A stretch of DNA of 64,000 nt from an uncultured Lachnospiraceae bacterium (lineage in GTDB: Bacteria > Bacillota > Clostridia > Lachnospirales > Lachnospiraceae), in contig CANQMR010000017.1 of NCBI GenBank assembly GCA_947625015.1, forward strand, positions 1 through 64,000. The letters are read 5' to 3'. Below are positions 31,723 to 40,971 of the stretch, piece by piece. Each line of letters begins with the position of its first letter. Positions within the stretch are counted from its first letter, which is position 1. The notes beneath the pieces are model-generated. The model was not told the origin of the DNA. It did not search any database and worked only from the letters and a program-made list of their open reading frames with translations. Position numbers and translations under genes: made by a program.

Positions 31723-32962
31723 TCAGTATCCAGACAGGGACATAAACATAAGTATCCGTTTTATCCGGATAAGACAGCCTGGCATAAGTCAGGGTTAACT
31801 GCTCCCAATCCTTATCCCCGCTGTTTTCTTTTTTCAGGATTTCCCGAAAACAATCTTTAATCCTTTCATAACTCAAAAATTTAATGGAAGAACATTCTCC
31901 TGCGCTTATGATTCCTTTATATTCCATATGAATCAGCCCCTTGTCGTTAATCATAAGGGTTACGCAGGTCTCATCATAGCTTCTGACATCCCTGTCCGCA
32001 TCAAAACAGCCTCCCTGCTTAACCCCTTCTGCAAAAAAGGAATCCGGCATAACATTCCCATTTATATCAAGGCCATATTGCAGATAATATCCGTTACATT
32101 CCTTTTCCCCATTTTCCAGATTCCAAATCAGATACTTAGGATCTGAATTTTGTTTCAGCTTCGGCAGCCCCAGTTCATTTAAAATCTTTTCTGCGTAATT
32201 GACCGCCTCCTCTTTTGTCATCTTACACAGATTTTCATATTCCGTAACATACTCCTTCCGGCAGCCCGTCACCGCTTCCCCGCTGACAAGGAAGCTGCTG
32301 TAGTCCTTTGCCTGTAAAGTCCACCCGGAACGGTTTTCGTCCTCATTAATATCAAAAGAAAGACTATACTCCGCGCCATCTCTGGTTCCCTTATAATAAT
32401 TTTCGTCATAGCCGGCAGTCTGCTCCGGCACCTCCTCATAGGCCGGCGCCCCGGAAATCAGATTGGTCAGTCTTTTTTCTTCATTGGAAATCATTCTGGT
32501 TTCTTCTTCCCCTGTGGAGACAAGCTGATTGTCCTGCGCCTCCTTGAACGTATTTTTGTATAACTCCAGTTTTTCCTGTAATAACTCCTTTGTGGGATAA
32601 GTATCCCGGTCAATGCGTATGCTCTCCGGCTCAAAAAAATATTCCAGCAGTTGTTGTTTCTCGTCGGCAGAAAAATAATGTTCTGTTACCTCCAGCGTGG
32701 ACAACACTCCCTGAAGGTCAATTTCAAGCTCTGCGCTCACGTCTATCGGCTCTCCCTCCGTCTCAATGGTTTCTTTCCACCTGTTATTGGTATCCTGTAT
32801 CTGCAAATTCTCTACCGTATCCGCAAACTCCGCCTTTCCCCCGGTATCCGCCTCCGTTTTAATATTTTCCTCCTCATACTCTACCTCCTGTCTCCCGCAG
32901 CCGGTCAGTCCCAGCGCCAATAACAACATTCCTGCTGCGCATATCCTGTTTGCTGATTTCAT
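31691..32962 (-). CDS. Lipoprotein of the paralogous family (member 1), frameshifted near the C-terminus
   Basis: A 423-residue frame starting with a lipoprotein signal (LLLALGLTGCGRQEV; Cys near residue 22). It has no assigned domain. It is homologous to the three tandem lipoproteins at 53487-57778. Shared blocks are GCGxxxVxY after the lipid Cys, EHYFSADEKQQLLEYFF, DGAEYSLSFDINEDENRSGWTL, MTKEEAVNYAEKILNELGLP and YVPVWIL. After VPVWIL this frame diverges (NNGTSEITNN, stop at 31691), while the family's final domain lies out of frame at 31567-31722. It is the last gene of the ABC export operon and probably acts on the outer membrane face with the transporter. The start at 32962 follows GGGG; the longer frame begins at a TTG. 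Confidence 0.8.
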   Translation of the reverse strand: MKSANRICAAGMLLLALGLTGCGRQEVEYEEENIKTEADTGGKAEFADTVENLQIQDTNNRWKETIETEGEPIDVSAELEIDLQGVLSTLEVTEHYFSADEKQQLLEYFFEPESIRIDRDTYPTKELLQEKLELYKNTFKEAQDNQLVSTGEEETRMISNEEKRLTNLISGAPAYEEVPEQTAGYDENYYKGTRDGAEYSLSFDINEDENRSGWTLQAKDYSSFLVSGEAVTGCRKEYVTEYENLCKMTKEEAVNYAEKILNELGLPKLKQNSDPKYLIWNLENGEKECNGYYLQYGLDINGNVMPDSFFAEGVKQGGCFDADRDVRSYDETCVTLMINDKGLIHMEYKGIISAGECSSIKFLSYERIKDCFREILKKENSGDKDWEQLTLTYARLSYPDKTDTYVYVPVWILNNGTSEITNN

Positions 32963-32984
32963 TATCAACCATCCCCTTTTCCCT

Positions 32985-33890
32985 TTATTCCTTTGTGATA
33001 ACTACTTTTCCGTCTACGACCTCCACTTTTACCCGCCTGCTGTCAATTCCTGCCTGGGACAGAATCTCCTCATTCAACTGTAACCGTCCTGCCTGATCCA
33101 ATACGGAATATTCCTCATGGGTGCGCTGCCCTAATGAAGATTCTGTCTCCAACGCCTCTAATGCCCTGCGGTAATCCTCCCGCATAATCTTTTCCGTACT
33201 GATTTTCCCATCAGAAATCATCAGCACCCTGTTTACCCGCCCGGCCAGCTTCATATCGTGAGTCACAATCAGAATGGTAAGGCCAATCTCCTCGTTCAAA
33301 CGGCGGAACAGATCAAAAATCTCGCCGGAGGTTTTGGTGTCCACTGCGCCGGTAGGCTCATCTGCCAGCAGGATTTCCGGCCCGTTCGCCAAAGCTGCGG
33401 CTATCGCCGCCCGCTGCTGTTCCCCGCCGGACATCTGCCCCGGATAAGCGTCCTTCTTATGCAAAATGCCTACCTGCTCCAACAGGCCTAACGCCTGTTC
33501 CCTCACCTGCTTCCGGCTCTTTCCCTTTCCGTCAAGCAGCACCTCAATATTTTCTGCCGCCGTCAAATACGGCAGCAGGTTCCTGGTACTTATCTGCCGC
33601 ACAAAGCCCACCTGTTCTTTCCGGTATCTGGTCATCTCCTGTTCATTTTTAAGAAACAGATCTTCCCCATTCACAAACAGCTTACCGGCTGTGGGCTGCT
33701 CTAAGCCGCCGAGCATATTCATCAGCGTGCTTTTTCCGCTTCCGCTTTTTCCGATAATGGCCAGCATCTCGCCCCGCTCGACCTGCAAATCAAGTCCCTG
33801 CAGTGCCATAACTTCTATATCCTCTGATTGATAGATTTTTACCAGTCCGTCACAGCGGATTAAAATGTTCTTCTCGTCCAACAATCTCAC
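32985..33890 (-). CDS. ABC transporter ATP-binding protein (MacB/LolD type)
   Basis: A 301-residue ATPase with Walker A GKSGSGKST (about 48-56), signature MSGGEQQRAAI, Walker B EILLADEPTGAVD and a switch His in VTHD. After residue 230 there is an extra C-terminal region of about 70 residues unlike the usual family end. The Q-loop region reads VRQISTRNLLPYLTAAENI. It overlaps the preceding ATPase gene by 41 bases. The annotated start is a GTG very close to GAGG; a TTG two codons later has better spacing. It pairs with 33850-34659 to power the permease at 34661. Confidence 0.9.
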   Translation of the reverse strand: MRLLDEKNILIRCDGLVKIYQSEDIEVMALQGLDLQVERGEMLAIIGKSGSGKSTLMNMLGGLEQPTAGKLFVNGEDLFLKNEQEMTRYRKEQVGFVRQISTRNLLPYLTAAENIEVLLDGKGKSRKQVREQALGLLEQVGILHKKDAYPGQMSGGEQQRAAIAAALANGPEILLADEPTGAVDTKTSGEIFDLFRRLNEEIGLTILIVTHDMKLAGRVNRVLMISDGKISTEKIMREDYRRALEALETESSLGQRTHEEYSVLDQAGRLQLNEEILSQAGIDSRRVKVEVVDGKVVITKE

Positions 33891-34659
33891 CGTCCTCTAT
33901 CTCATATACCAAATCCCCAAGCTCCATCAGATTAGGATCGTGGGTAGACATTACAATGGTAACCTCCTGTTTTTCCAGTAAAGTCCGAAACAGTTTCACT
34001 ACCGCCAGCCCGGTTGCCGTATCAAGCGCCCCTGTCGGCTCGTCGGCAAAAATAATTCGGGGCTTATGGGCAATCGCCCTTGCAATCGCCACTCTCTGCT
34101 GTTCTCCGCCGGACATCTGCCGGGGTAAATGCGCCATCCGCTCCTCTAACCCCACCAGACTCAGCACCTCCCGTATCCGCTCCCCATGATTTTCCGGATA
34201 ACCGGAAAGCCGAAGGCCAAAATCCACATTTTCATATGCGCTCATTATGGGAATCAACGCCACCGACTGAAACACAAAGCCCATCTGATACCTGCGAAGC
34301 TCCTCCCGTTCCCCCTCGCTCATCTCATTTATAATGCGCCCCTCAAAAGAAACCCGGCCCTCGTTTGGTAAATCCAATGCGCTTAATATATTCAACAGGG
34401 TGGTTTTTCCGGAACCGGAGCGTCCCTTTAACATGGTAAGTCTTCCTCTTGGAATTGTGATATCCATTCCCTTTAACGCCCGGAAATCCTCCGCTCCCGG
34501 CACAGGAAAGCTGCGTACGACGCCTTCCGCCTGTATCAGATTCTCCTCCTGTATTATGCCTACCGTCTGTATCAGACTATCTTCCTGTATTATGCCTACC
34601 GTCCGCATCAGATTATCATTCTGTATAACGCCCTCTGCCTGGGATATCTCTTTTCTCAT
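33850..34659 (-). CDS. ABC transporter ATP-binding protein with a tandem-repeat N-terminus
   Basis: A 269-residue MacB/LolD-type ATPase: Walker A KGRSGSGKTT (about 76-85), signature MSGGEQQRVAIARAI, Walker B IIFADEPTGALD and switch STHD. Ahead of the ATPase fold are three 12-residue repeats (GVIQNDNLMRTV, GIIQEDSLIQTV, GIIQEENLIQAE), encoded by a 36-bp tandem repeat at 34525-34632. No such extension is normal for this family. The gene starts 1 base after the permease stop and overlaps the next ATPase gene. Confidence 0.9.
   Translation of the reverse strand: MRKEISQAEGVIQNDNLMRTVGIIQEDSLIQTVGIIQEENLIQAEGVVRSFPVPGAEDFRALKGMDITIPRGRLTMLKGRSGSGKTTLLNILSALDLPNEGRVSFEGRIINEMSEGEREELRRYQMGFVFQSVALIPIMSAYENVDFGLRLSGYPENHGERIREVLSLVGLEERMAHLPRQMSGGEQQRVAIARAIAHKPRIIFADEPTGALDTATGLAVVKLFRTLLEKQEVTIVMSTHDPNLMELGDLVYEIEDGEIVGREEHFNPL
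34525..34632. repeat. Three 36-bp in-frame tandem repeats
   Basis: Units at 34525-34560, 34561-34596 and 34597-34632 share TGTATCAGA-type cores and encode 12 residues each at the N-terminus of the ABC ATPase. The unit length is a multiple of three, so copy number can change without breaking the frame. Confidence 0.9.
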
Positions 34660-34660
34660 C

Positions 34661-37480
34661 TTACGAATCCTCCCCTAACTTAATTGCCTGTAACATGTCA
34701 GAACCTTTCATCTGCCTCCGCAAAATTACCAGACAGATTCCAATCATGCCAAGCACTAACAGCATCAATCTCCCCATATCTGCGCCGTCCATATAGATGT
34801 TAAGCGGAATATTGTGATTCCCCGGCAGATACACAAGGGCCAGCAGCCGGGTATACAGCAGGGAAGTCAAAATGCCTGCGGCGCCGCCAAATATTCCCGC
34901 TGGCAGGGAAGATAAGATCTGCTCGGCAAACAGCATCCGGTTTACCTCCCCCATGCTCATTCCCATGGCGCGGTAAATGCCAAACAACAATTCCCTCTGC
35001 TTCATGGAGGTAATCCAATAAATCAAAAAGCCCACCATGCATAACAGGATACTCACCAGAAAACTTAGCGAGAACAATCCATTGGTAATCTGCACGATTG
35101 CGGAGTTTCTGGTTTCCTCAAGCTCCTTTTGGGTACTTACCAGCGAATCTGCTGTAATCTCCTCTACAGATAAAAAATCCTCTATCTCTGAAACTGTTCC
35201 CTCCGGCTTTAAATCCATCCAAATCTGATAGGGCGTGGGACCAAAGACATTTAAAGCATAAGCATAATTTACAACAATCATATACTGCTGCTTTTCCTCC
35301 CATTCCCCGTCTTCGTTGTAGCCATAGGCGTACTGTTCGTATCCCGGCCAGGCATCAAAGATGCCGCACACCGTTCCCGTACAGGTAATCTCCTGCTTTT
35401 CCTCCCCCGAAGCCAGCTTATTTAACCGGGTGTAGCGCATCTGGTCGCCCTCCTTTAACCCGAACTTTTCCGCTGTGTTTCTGGATATGAGTATGCCGGA
35501 GCCATTCTTTGCCAGGGCATTTAAGAAATAATACCAGTGCGTTTCATTTAAGCCCTCCTGAAGCCGCGCCGTCTCCCCGAATTCCTTCGTTTGTACCGCC
35601 AGCATACTACAGTCTGACAGGGAATTTCCCCCTGCCGAGAGCCGCACTTCATCATCCCTTACCACTCTGGTCATCCGGGAAACCGAAGCTTTTTGAAGCC
35701 CGGCATACCGCTGATAATCCGGTTCCTCGTAATAATGTATCACCTGAAAATCACGCATATACGACTGGGGCGCCCAGTGTTCGGACAGCACCACATCCGC
35801 CCCCACCCGGTAACGGATTCTCTGCTCGTTATTCTCATTAATGGTTCCCGCTGCATTGGCGTTAAAAATACCCATGGCAATCGTAAAGATTAAAAATACG
35901 GAGAGAAACCTCTGCCTTGCCCCGGAGCGGATTATCTGCAAAAAAGCGGCATAAATATTGGGTTTCCATTTTTTCTTTCCCAGAGAATAGATAAAACGCA
36001 CCAGATACTTTAAAAGCCGGTGCCCCAACTGCCCGCAGGCAAAGAGAAAGAGGCTGACATTTAAAAATACCATGGGGTCCAGCTTCTCCCCGGTCATTAC
36101 CTGCGCAGTCAAAAGAGGCTTTTGCCTGCTGTAATTGTATAACAGATAGAGGGAGAGCAACAGCATAACCACATCGATAAAATATTTTTCAAAAGGCGAA
36201 TCCTTGTCCTTTTGGTCTGTTTTCCGCTTCTGCTCCACGATGGAAGCCTTTGCGTAACGGGCTGCCGGAATGGTCAGGAACGCAACCACCAAAGCCGCCG
36301 CCCCTAACGCATACAAAACCATTCCGGCCACTGGCCGGTAAACTGCGGTAGATTTCATGGCAAATTTTAAGAAACCATCAGCCGAGGCGGCAGTCTTACA
36401 GAGCACATACCCAAGCGGCAGGCCGAGCGCAACGCCAATTCCCGCAAGGACGCCGGATTGCCAGAGATACACTGCCATAATTTGATTTTGGGAAAATCCC
36501 CGGCTGCCAAACATTGCGATTTCTCCGGTCTCCATATCTAAAATCTGGCTTGAAACCATGTAGATAAATGCCAAAAGCAGCACAAAAACCGGCAGCTCCA
36601 ACACCCAGAAAATGGTATCCACAAATTTCTTGTCCCTGCTGTAATCTGCAAGGAGGTCGCTGAAATTATCTGCGAATTTGTCGTCCTTTTCATGAAACTG
36701 CTGAAGATAATAAGCAAGGTCTGATACATTTTTGCCGTATATTTTTTTGTAATCAAGAAGCAGATATTCCTCATAATCCACTTCCTCCACAGAATAATGT
36801 TCTATCATTTCCCGTAAGGCGTCTTCACTGACAAAAAGCTGCCGGTCATACTCATCTGCATTCACATGCCAGAAAACATCCACATTGTCCTTTTCGTCAA
36901 AAATCCCCACTACTCGCAGCTTAAGGGCGTTTCCCTGTTCGTCCGCGATTCCGGTAAATTCTATCTCCTCTCCCACTACCAGACCGATGCTGTCCATGGT
37001 CTTTTCCGTCATCACACAGGGATATACCCTGTTGTCCTCCGTTTTGCCGTCAAAGGATTCCCCCGACAAAATCTTTATATGCTCCTCCATATCGGGTATG
37101 CAGCCAATGGCTGTCCAGTCGTCATTTGTGCCATACTGCCGCTTGATATTCGAGCCTTTTAACCAGATATGCTTTTGGACATCTTTTTGGGGAATCTCCA
37201 TATAGCTTTTCCATGTCTTCAAATAATCCTCCATTTTCTCCGCCACAGCCGGATAGGAAAGCCCTTCCCCTTCTACGGCGGCGCTCCGGGATAATACGGC
37301 AGGATAGACATTCTGCGTCTCTATCTTCTTTTCAAATTTGCTGCGTATGAGCATATTCAAAGAGCCCTGCTTAAACATAGGCGTGCAGGCGGCAATGGCG
37401 ATAAACAGCGTAATTCCTAAAAGCAGGCATCCGTTCAATATTTTTTTATTCTGTAATTTCCGTATTACCAGTAATCTCAT
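34661..37480 (-). CDS. FtsX/MacB-like ABC transporter permease
   Basis: A 939-residue permease. It has an N-terminal helix, a large extracytoplasmic domain (about 45-290), three helices (about 300-430), a second extracytoplasmic domain (about 530-810) and a final helix group (about 820-930). This is a duplicated FtsX-like layout as in eight- to ten-helix BceB/LolE-like permeases. It is the membrane channel or mechanotransmitter for the ATPases encoded next. ATG at 37480 is chosen (GGGG 6 bases upstream); the ATG two codons earlier is too close to it. It starts 9 bases after the double-adaptor gene. Confidence 0.9.
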   Translation of the reverse strand: MRLLVIRKLQNKKILNGCLLLGITLFIAIAACTPMFKQGSLNMLIRSKFEKKIETQNVYPAVLSRSAAVEGEGLSYPAVAEKMEDYLKTWKSYMEIPQKDVQKHIWLKGSNIKRQYGTNDDWTAIGCIPDMEEHIKILSGESFDGKTEDNRVYPCVMTEKTMDSIGLVVGEEIEFTGIADEQGNALKLRVVGIFDEKDNVDVFWHVNADEYDRQLFVSEDALREMIEHYSVEEVDYEEYLLLDYKKIYGKNVSDLAYYLQQFHEKDDKFADNFSDLLADYSRDKKFVDTIFWVLELPVFVLLLAFIYMVSSQILDMETGEIAMFGSRGFSQNQIMAVYLWQSGVLAGIGVALGLPLGYVLCKTAASADGFLKFAMKSTAVYRPVAGMVLYALGAAALVVAFLTIPAARYAKASIVEQKRKTDQKDKDSPFEKYFIDVVMLLLSLYLLYNYSRQKPLLTAQVMTGEKLDPMVFLNVSLFLFACGQLGHRLLKYLVRFIYSLGKKKWKPNIYAAFLQIIRSGARQRFLSVFLIFTIAMGIFNANAAGTINENNEQRIRYRVGADVVLSEHWAPQSYMRDFQVIHYYEEPDYQRYAGLQKASVSRMTRVVRDDEVRLSAGGNSLSDCSMLAVQTKEFGETARLQEGLNETHWYYFLNALAKNGSGILISRNTAEKFGLKEGDQMRYTRLNKLASGEEKQEITCTGTVCGIFDAWPGYEQYAYGYNEDGEWEEKQQYMIVVNYAYALNVFGPTPYQIWMDLKPEGTVSEIEDFLSVEEITADSLVSTQKELEETRNSAIVQITNGLFSLSFLVSILLCMVGFLIYWITSMKQRELLFGIYRAMGMSMGEVNRMLFAEQILSSLPAGIFGGAAGILTSLLYTRLLALVYLPGNHNIPLNIYMDGADMGRLMLLVLGMIGICLVILRRQMKGSDMLQAIKLGEDS

Positions 37481-37489
37481 ATCCATCCC

Positions 37490-39733
37490 CTATTCCTGAT
37501 TTACAACGGGATTTGCTAAAACATCTCCGTTTTCCAACCCCTCTAACACACACACCTGCTCCTCTGTATTCAGCGTCTCCGCAAGCTGCACATACTGTTT
37601 TACAAAATTTCCCTCCACAATTTTCCATACATAGTACCGGGTAATATCCGGATTTAAGGCGTTTACCTCCTCATTGACTACACCCGCCGGAAGCACCACT
37701 ACATCGCGCAAACTTACGCTGGCATAAGAAATCTCTGCCCCTTCCGCCTCCTCCGGAATATCCTCCGGTATTGTGATATAGGCATAGCTGCCCTCCGCAA
37801 GAGAATCGCTGCTGGTAACATATACCTTCTGCTCCCTTGTGGTAACATACACCTTGCCCCGCGCAGCGGAATTGCCGATTACCCGGCTCTCGTATTCCTT
37901 TCCTCTGTCCTTTATGCGAATTGTCACTTTACTGCCCGCGCCCACATAGTCGCTCTTTGTATTTACCGAATACTTTTTGCTGTCCTCCGCATAGATTTGA
38001 AACAGATTGGGGTCCTTTTCCGCCTTTATCTTCTTATTCTCATATATGTTCAGATTGCCAACGATACCGCTCTGTTTTGCGCATATATCCTGCTTTCCGG
38101 AACCGTCGTTTACCTTTACCGCATTGTCATATTCCCGCTGCATATCAGAATAGGAATAATCGTACTGGGCCTGGGCGCTTTTTTTCTCGTATAACACTAC
38201 ATTTTTCTGACATTCCAACTGCCGGGCAAGCGTCTCCGAAACGGTTTGCTCACTTGTTTCCTCTTTCTCCTGCTTCTTTTGCCTTGCATAATCTCCTTTT
38301 GCTTTGGCAATCTGCCCATCTAACTCCTTAAGCTGTCTGTCATATTCCTTAAGCGCTTCCTTGTGCTCCTCCCGCAGCGCAGACAGATTTTGTTCCATCT
38401 CCTTTAACTTCGCCTTACCCGGTTTGGTCTTCAGGGTACAGATTACATCTCCCTTGTTGACCTTGTCCCCCTTTGCAAAATATACGGACTCTACCACTGC
38501 ATCTTCCTGCTGGGTATAGGAATAAATCTGGGTATACGCCGGTTCTCCCCTGACGCTAAGGCCGCTGCCTGAAGGGGCGTAATCCTGTTTTGCCACAGGC
38601 AATTCTTCATACTGCTCCGGCATAATCGCATTGGAGGAATAATATACCCATTCCCCTTCCTTCAGCCCCTCCGTCACCTCGGCATAAATGTCATTGTGAT
38701 ATCCAATCCGGACTTCCCGTTTTTCCCTGCCATCTCCGTTTTTTACATATACAAAGCTGTGATTGCCTGTATTGTACAGAGAATCCATGCCAATCCTTAA
38801 AATGTGTTCTGCGCTGGAGCTTTTGAAATAAACCGGAATTTTGTCTCCCGGTGAGACGCTCTTTTCCAGATTATCGGCTTCCAGCCGGATTTTCGGATAC
38901 AATCCTGCGCTCTGAATGGCAATCAGCTCCTGGTTGGAGTAGGTATAAATCTCTGCGCTACACTGCCTGCCATTTAAAAACATATATATCTCATCATAGG
39001 TGCCGTCTCTGCCCTCCGTATATAAATCATTTGATATATCCTCCTGTAATTCTAAGTGCAGCGCATCATAATCGGAAACAATAACGACATTTTCATAGGC
39101 TGCCGCCTGGTCGGATATCTCTAAATTCTTGACATAGGTTACATATCCGGCATGGGACGCCTTAACGCTCCCCTCCTCTACTCGCTCCTGCAAGCCGGCA
39201 ATCTCCTCCCGTAGCATGGTCTCCTTATGCTTTTCAAGCAGGGCGTCATACCGCCTGTTTTCTTCCAACAGGGCAATCTGCGTGTCACAGGCAGCGGCCT
39301 CCTCTTTTGCTCCGCTTTTTTTACAATCCTGCTTTTTTAATTTCTGCTCTTTCACCTGTTCGTCGCAGATTTTTTTCTGATAGGAATACAAGGTCTGCTC
39401 TAATTCCAGTTCCTTTTCTTTTGCCGAAAGCTCCGCCTTAAGCCCGGTCACATCCATCACAGCCAACAATTCCCCTGCTTCTACATGCTGGCCTAAATCC
39501 ACAGTAATTTCCGATACCTTTGCCGCCTCTTTCATAAAATGGCAGTATTCCTCCGGCACTACATCCGCCATTGCGGTTTCCGTTTTTGCAACTCCGCCGT
39601 ATTCTACCGGTCGGTAAGATTCATTATTTACCACAGGCTCTATGAGTTCCGGTATATCCTGCTCCTTTGCGCAGCCGGCTAACAGCAGGAACCAAGCCAT
39701 GATAAAAGCCAATTTCCTTTTTCTGTTAATCAA
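37490..39733 (-). CDS. Lipoprotein adaptor with two fused membrane-fusion modules
   Basis: A 747-residue adaptor with a lipoprotein signal (WFLLLAGCAKEQ). Module 1 (about 40-375) has a lipoyl half-motif VSEITVDLGQHVEAGELLAV, a coiled-coil hairpin (about 95-200), the returning HAGYVTYV, and ends VTEGLKEGEWVYYSS. Module 2 (about 400-747) repeats this plan: VVESVYFAKGDKVNKGDVIC, a longer coiled coil (about 440-545), AKQSGIVGNLNIY, and ends VLEGLENGDVLANPV. Two adaptor modules in one chain is unusual. The start is a TTG overlapping the previous stop (TTGA). It probably links the permease to the cell surface or to substrate. Confidence 0.88.
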   Translation of the reverse strand: MINRKRKLAFIMAWFLLLAGCAKEQDIPELIEPVVNNESYRPVEYGGVAKTETAMADVVPEEYCHFMKEAAKVSEITVDLGQHVEAGELLAVMDVTGLKAELSAKEKELELEQTLYSYQKKICDEQVKEQKLKKQDCKKSGAKEEAAACDTQIALLEENRRYDALLEKHKETMLREEIAGLQERVEEGSVKASHAGYVTYVKNLEISDQAAAYENVVIVSDYDALHLELQEDISNDLYTEGRDGTYDEIYMFLNGRQCSAEIYTYSNQELIAIQSAGLYPKIRLEADNLEKSVSPGDKIPVYFKSSSAEHILRIGMDSLYNTGNHSFVYVKNGDGREKREVRIGYHNDIYAEVTEGLKEGEWVYYSSNAIMPEQYEELPVAKQDYAPSGSGLSVRGEPAYTQIYSYTQQEDAVVESVYFAKGDKVNKGDVICTLKTKPGKAKLKEMEQNLSALREEHKEALKEYDRQLKELDGQIAKAKGDYARQKKQEKEETSEQTVSETLARQLECQKNVVLYEKKSAQAQYDYSYSDMQREYDNAVKVNDGSGKQDICAKQSGIVGNLNIYENKKIKAEKDPNLFQIYAEDSKKYSVNTKSDYVGAGSKVTIRIKDRGKEYESRVIGNSAARGKVYVTTREQKVYVTSSDSLAEGSYAYITIPEDIPEEAEGAEISYASVSLRDVVVLPAGVVNEEVNALNPDITRYYVWKIVEGNFVKQYVQLAETLNTEEQVCVLEGLENGDVLANPVVNQE

Positions 39734-40746
39734 TTCAGCGTCACCTGCTCTCCTTCTTTCAATCCGTCGGCAATAATGGCATACTCGTCAACAACCTCTT
39801 TCACTGTCACCAAAACCGCATGGCGGTAGCCGTTTTCATCTACAGTAAATGCATAATCCTTATCGTCAATCGTATGAATGGCTGTCTGTTCCACATAAAC
39901 TGCATTTCTGATTGGCGTTTTTTTAATCGTCATAGATAGCTTGTCCTGTTCGGCAACTCCTGTCATATCGGAAACCGGCTCAAAGGTAATCCTCTGTCTC
40001 CCCTCCGTCTCCTCCACTGCAATTACCTTCATTTCATAGACTGCCAGCTGAAAGGCCGCTTCATAGGTATCTCCAATTTGAAACGCATAATCATCAGAGG
40101 TCTCTGCGATATAATCAGAGGAACCGGAGACCACGCTAATCAGACTGTAATTTCCTGTAACAAATCCCTTCTTTAAATCCTCCTCAATCTTTGTCACCGT
40201 CCCTGCCTTGGAGGCAATCAACTGAAAATCCTTAAGCTCAGCCTTTGTCTCCTCGATATAGATATCCATTAAGGATATATCCTCCTTAAGTTTCCCAATA
40301 TCCTTGGCATAGTCCTGCGCCGAATCAATCTTAGCCAGCTTTTGGTAATGCTCCGCCAACAGCCTGTCCTCTTCCTTCCGCTGCTCATACTCGTCAATTT
40401 TTTCCTGTAATCCGTCATTTTCAAAGACCGCCATCACCTGACCTTCCGTCACATGGCTTCCCTCCTCCACATGAAGCTCTGCCACCTTCAGCATTTCCTC
40501 CGTATCCATCGAATACTGCTTGATTTCAAACTGGTCCGGAGTCAGGGTAAGGGTGAGCGCCGGTTCAATCGTTCCTTTTTTGACATCAGTGGTCTGATAT
40601 ACATTTTTCTGGTATTCCTCAATGGTAACGACAGGCGCAGCCTCATTCCCGCTTTCCCCATTGCAGCCCCACATAATGCAGGCCGCCAAAACTAAGCCGC
40701 TGCCATATAAAATGCTTTTCCAATTATATCCTGCTGTTTTTCCCAT
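39730..40746 (-). CDS. Lipoprotein membrane-fusion/adaptor protein
   Basis: A 338-residue HlyD/MacA-like adaptor. It has a lipoprotein signal (LAACIMWGCNGE), a lipoyl half-motif KVAELHVEEGSHVTEGQVMAV, a short coiled coil (about 115-170), the return strand ASKAGTVTKIEEDLKKG and a C-terminal VKEVVDEYAIIADGLKEGEQVTL. It is the first gene of the export operon (adaptor, double adaptor, permease, ATPase, ATPase, lipoprotein). Its leader contains the box shared with the lipoprotein operon at 57778. Confidence 0.9.
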   Translation of the reverse strand: MGKTAGYNWKSILYGSGLVLAACIMWGCNGESGNEAAPVVTIEEYQKNVYQTTDVKKGTIEPALTLTLTPDQFEIKQYSMDTEEMLKVAELHVEEGSHVTEGQVMAVFENDGLQEKIDEYEQRKEEDRLLAEHYQKLAKIDSAQDYAKDIGKLKEDISLMDIYIEETKAELKDFQLIASKAGTVTKIEEDLKKGFVTGNYSLISVVSGSSDYIAETSDDYAFQIGDTYEAAFQLAVYEMKVIAVEETEGRQRITFEPVSDMTGVAEQDKLSMTIKKTPIRNAVYVEQTAIHTIDDKDYAFTVDENGYRHAVLVTVKEVVDEYAIIADGLKEGEQVTLN

Positions 40747-40773
40747 ACTACCACCTCTTGTTTTACTATCTTC

Positions 40774-40806
40774 ATTCTAAATGCACATTGCATCTAAAAG
40801 TTATCC
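40774..40806 (-). promoter_or_regulatory. Shared upstream box, copy 1 (ABC export operon)
   Basis: In transcript sense it reads GGATAACTTTT-A-GATGCAA then TGTGCATT; it contains the inverted repeat ATGCA-N3-TGCAT. The same box (GATAACTTTT-T-GATGCAA, AGAGCATT) lies at 57846-57880 upstream of the lipoprotein operon. The position, 30-60 bases before the start codon, fits a promoter/operator. The bound factor is unknown. Confidence 0.6.
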
Positions 40807-40861
40807 GGAAGCGATGTGCCAGCAGGGAAAAATAAGAATAAAACATCATAAACAATAACAA

Positions 40862-40901
40862 TAAAAAAACTGGAAAATGCCCATTTTATACATTTTCCAG
40901 T
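40862..40901 (-). terminator. Terminator after the ParE-type toxin gene
   Basis: Perfect 11-base arms ACTGGAAAATG/CATTTTCCAGT (40869-40879, 40891-40901) are followed on the minus strand by TTTTTTTATT. It separates the toxin-antitoxin pair from the export operon. Confidence 0.85.
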
Positions 40902-40971
40902 CCAAATATTCATTATATCGCTTATCTTTCATATTATTGGAGATTTCATAACAAACAAGTATCATTAAACT

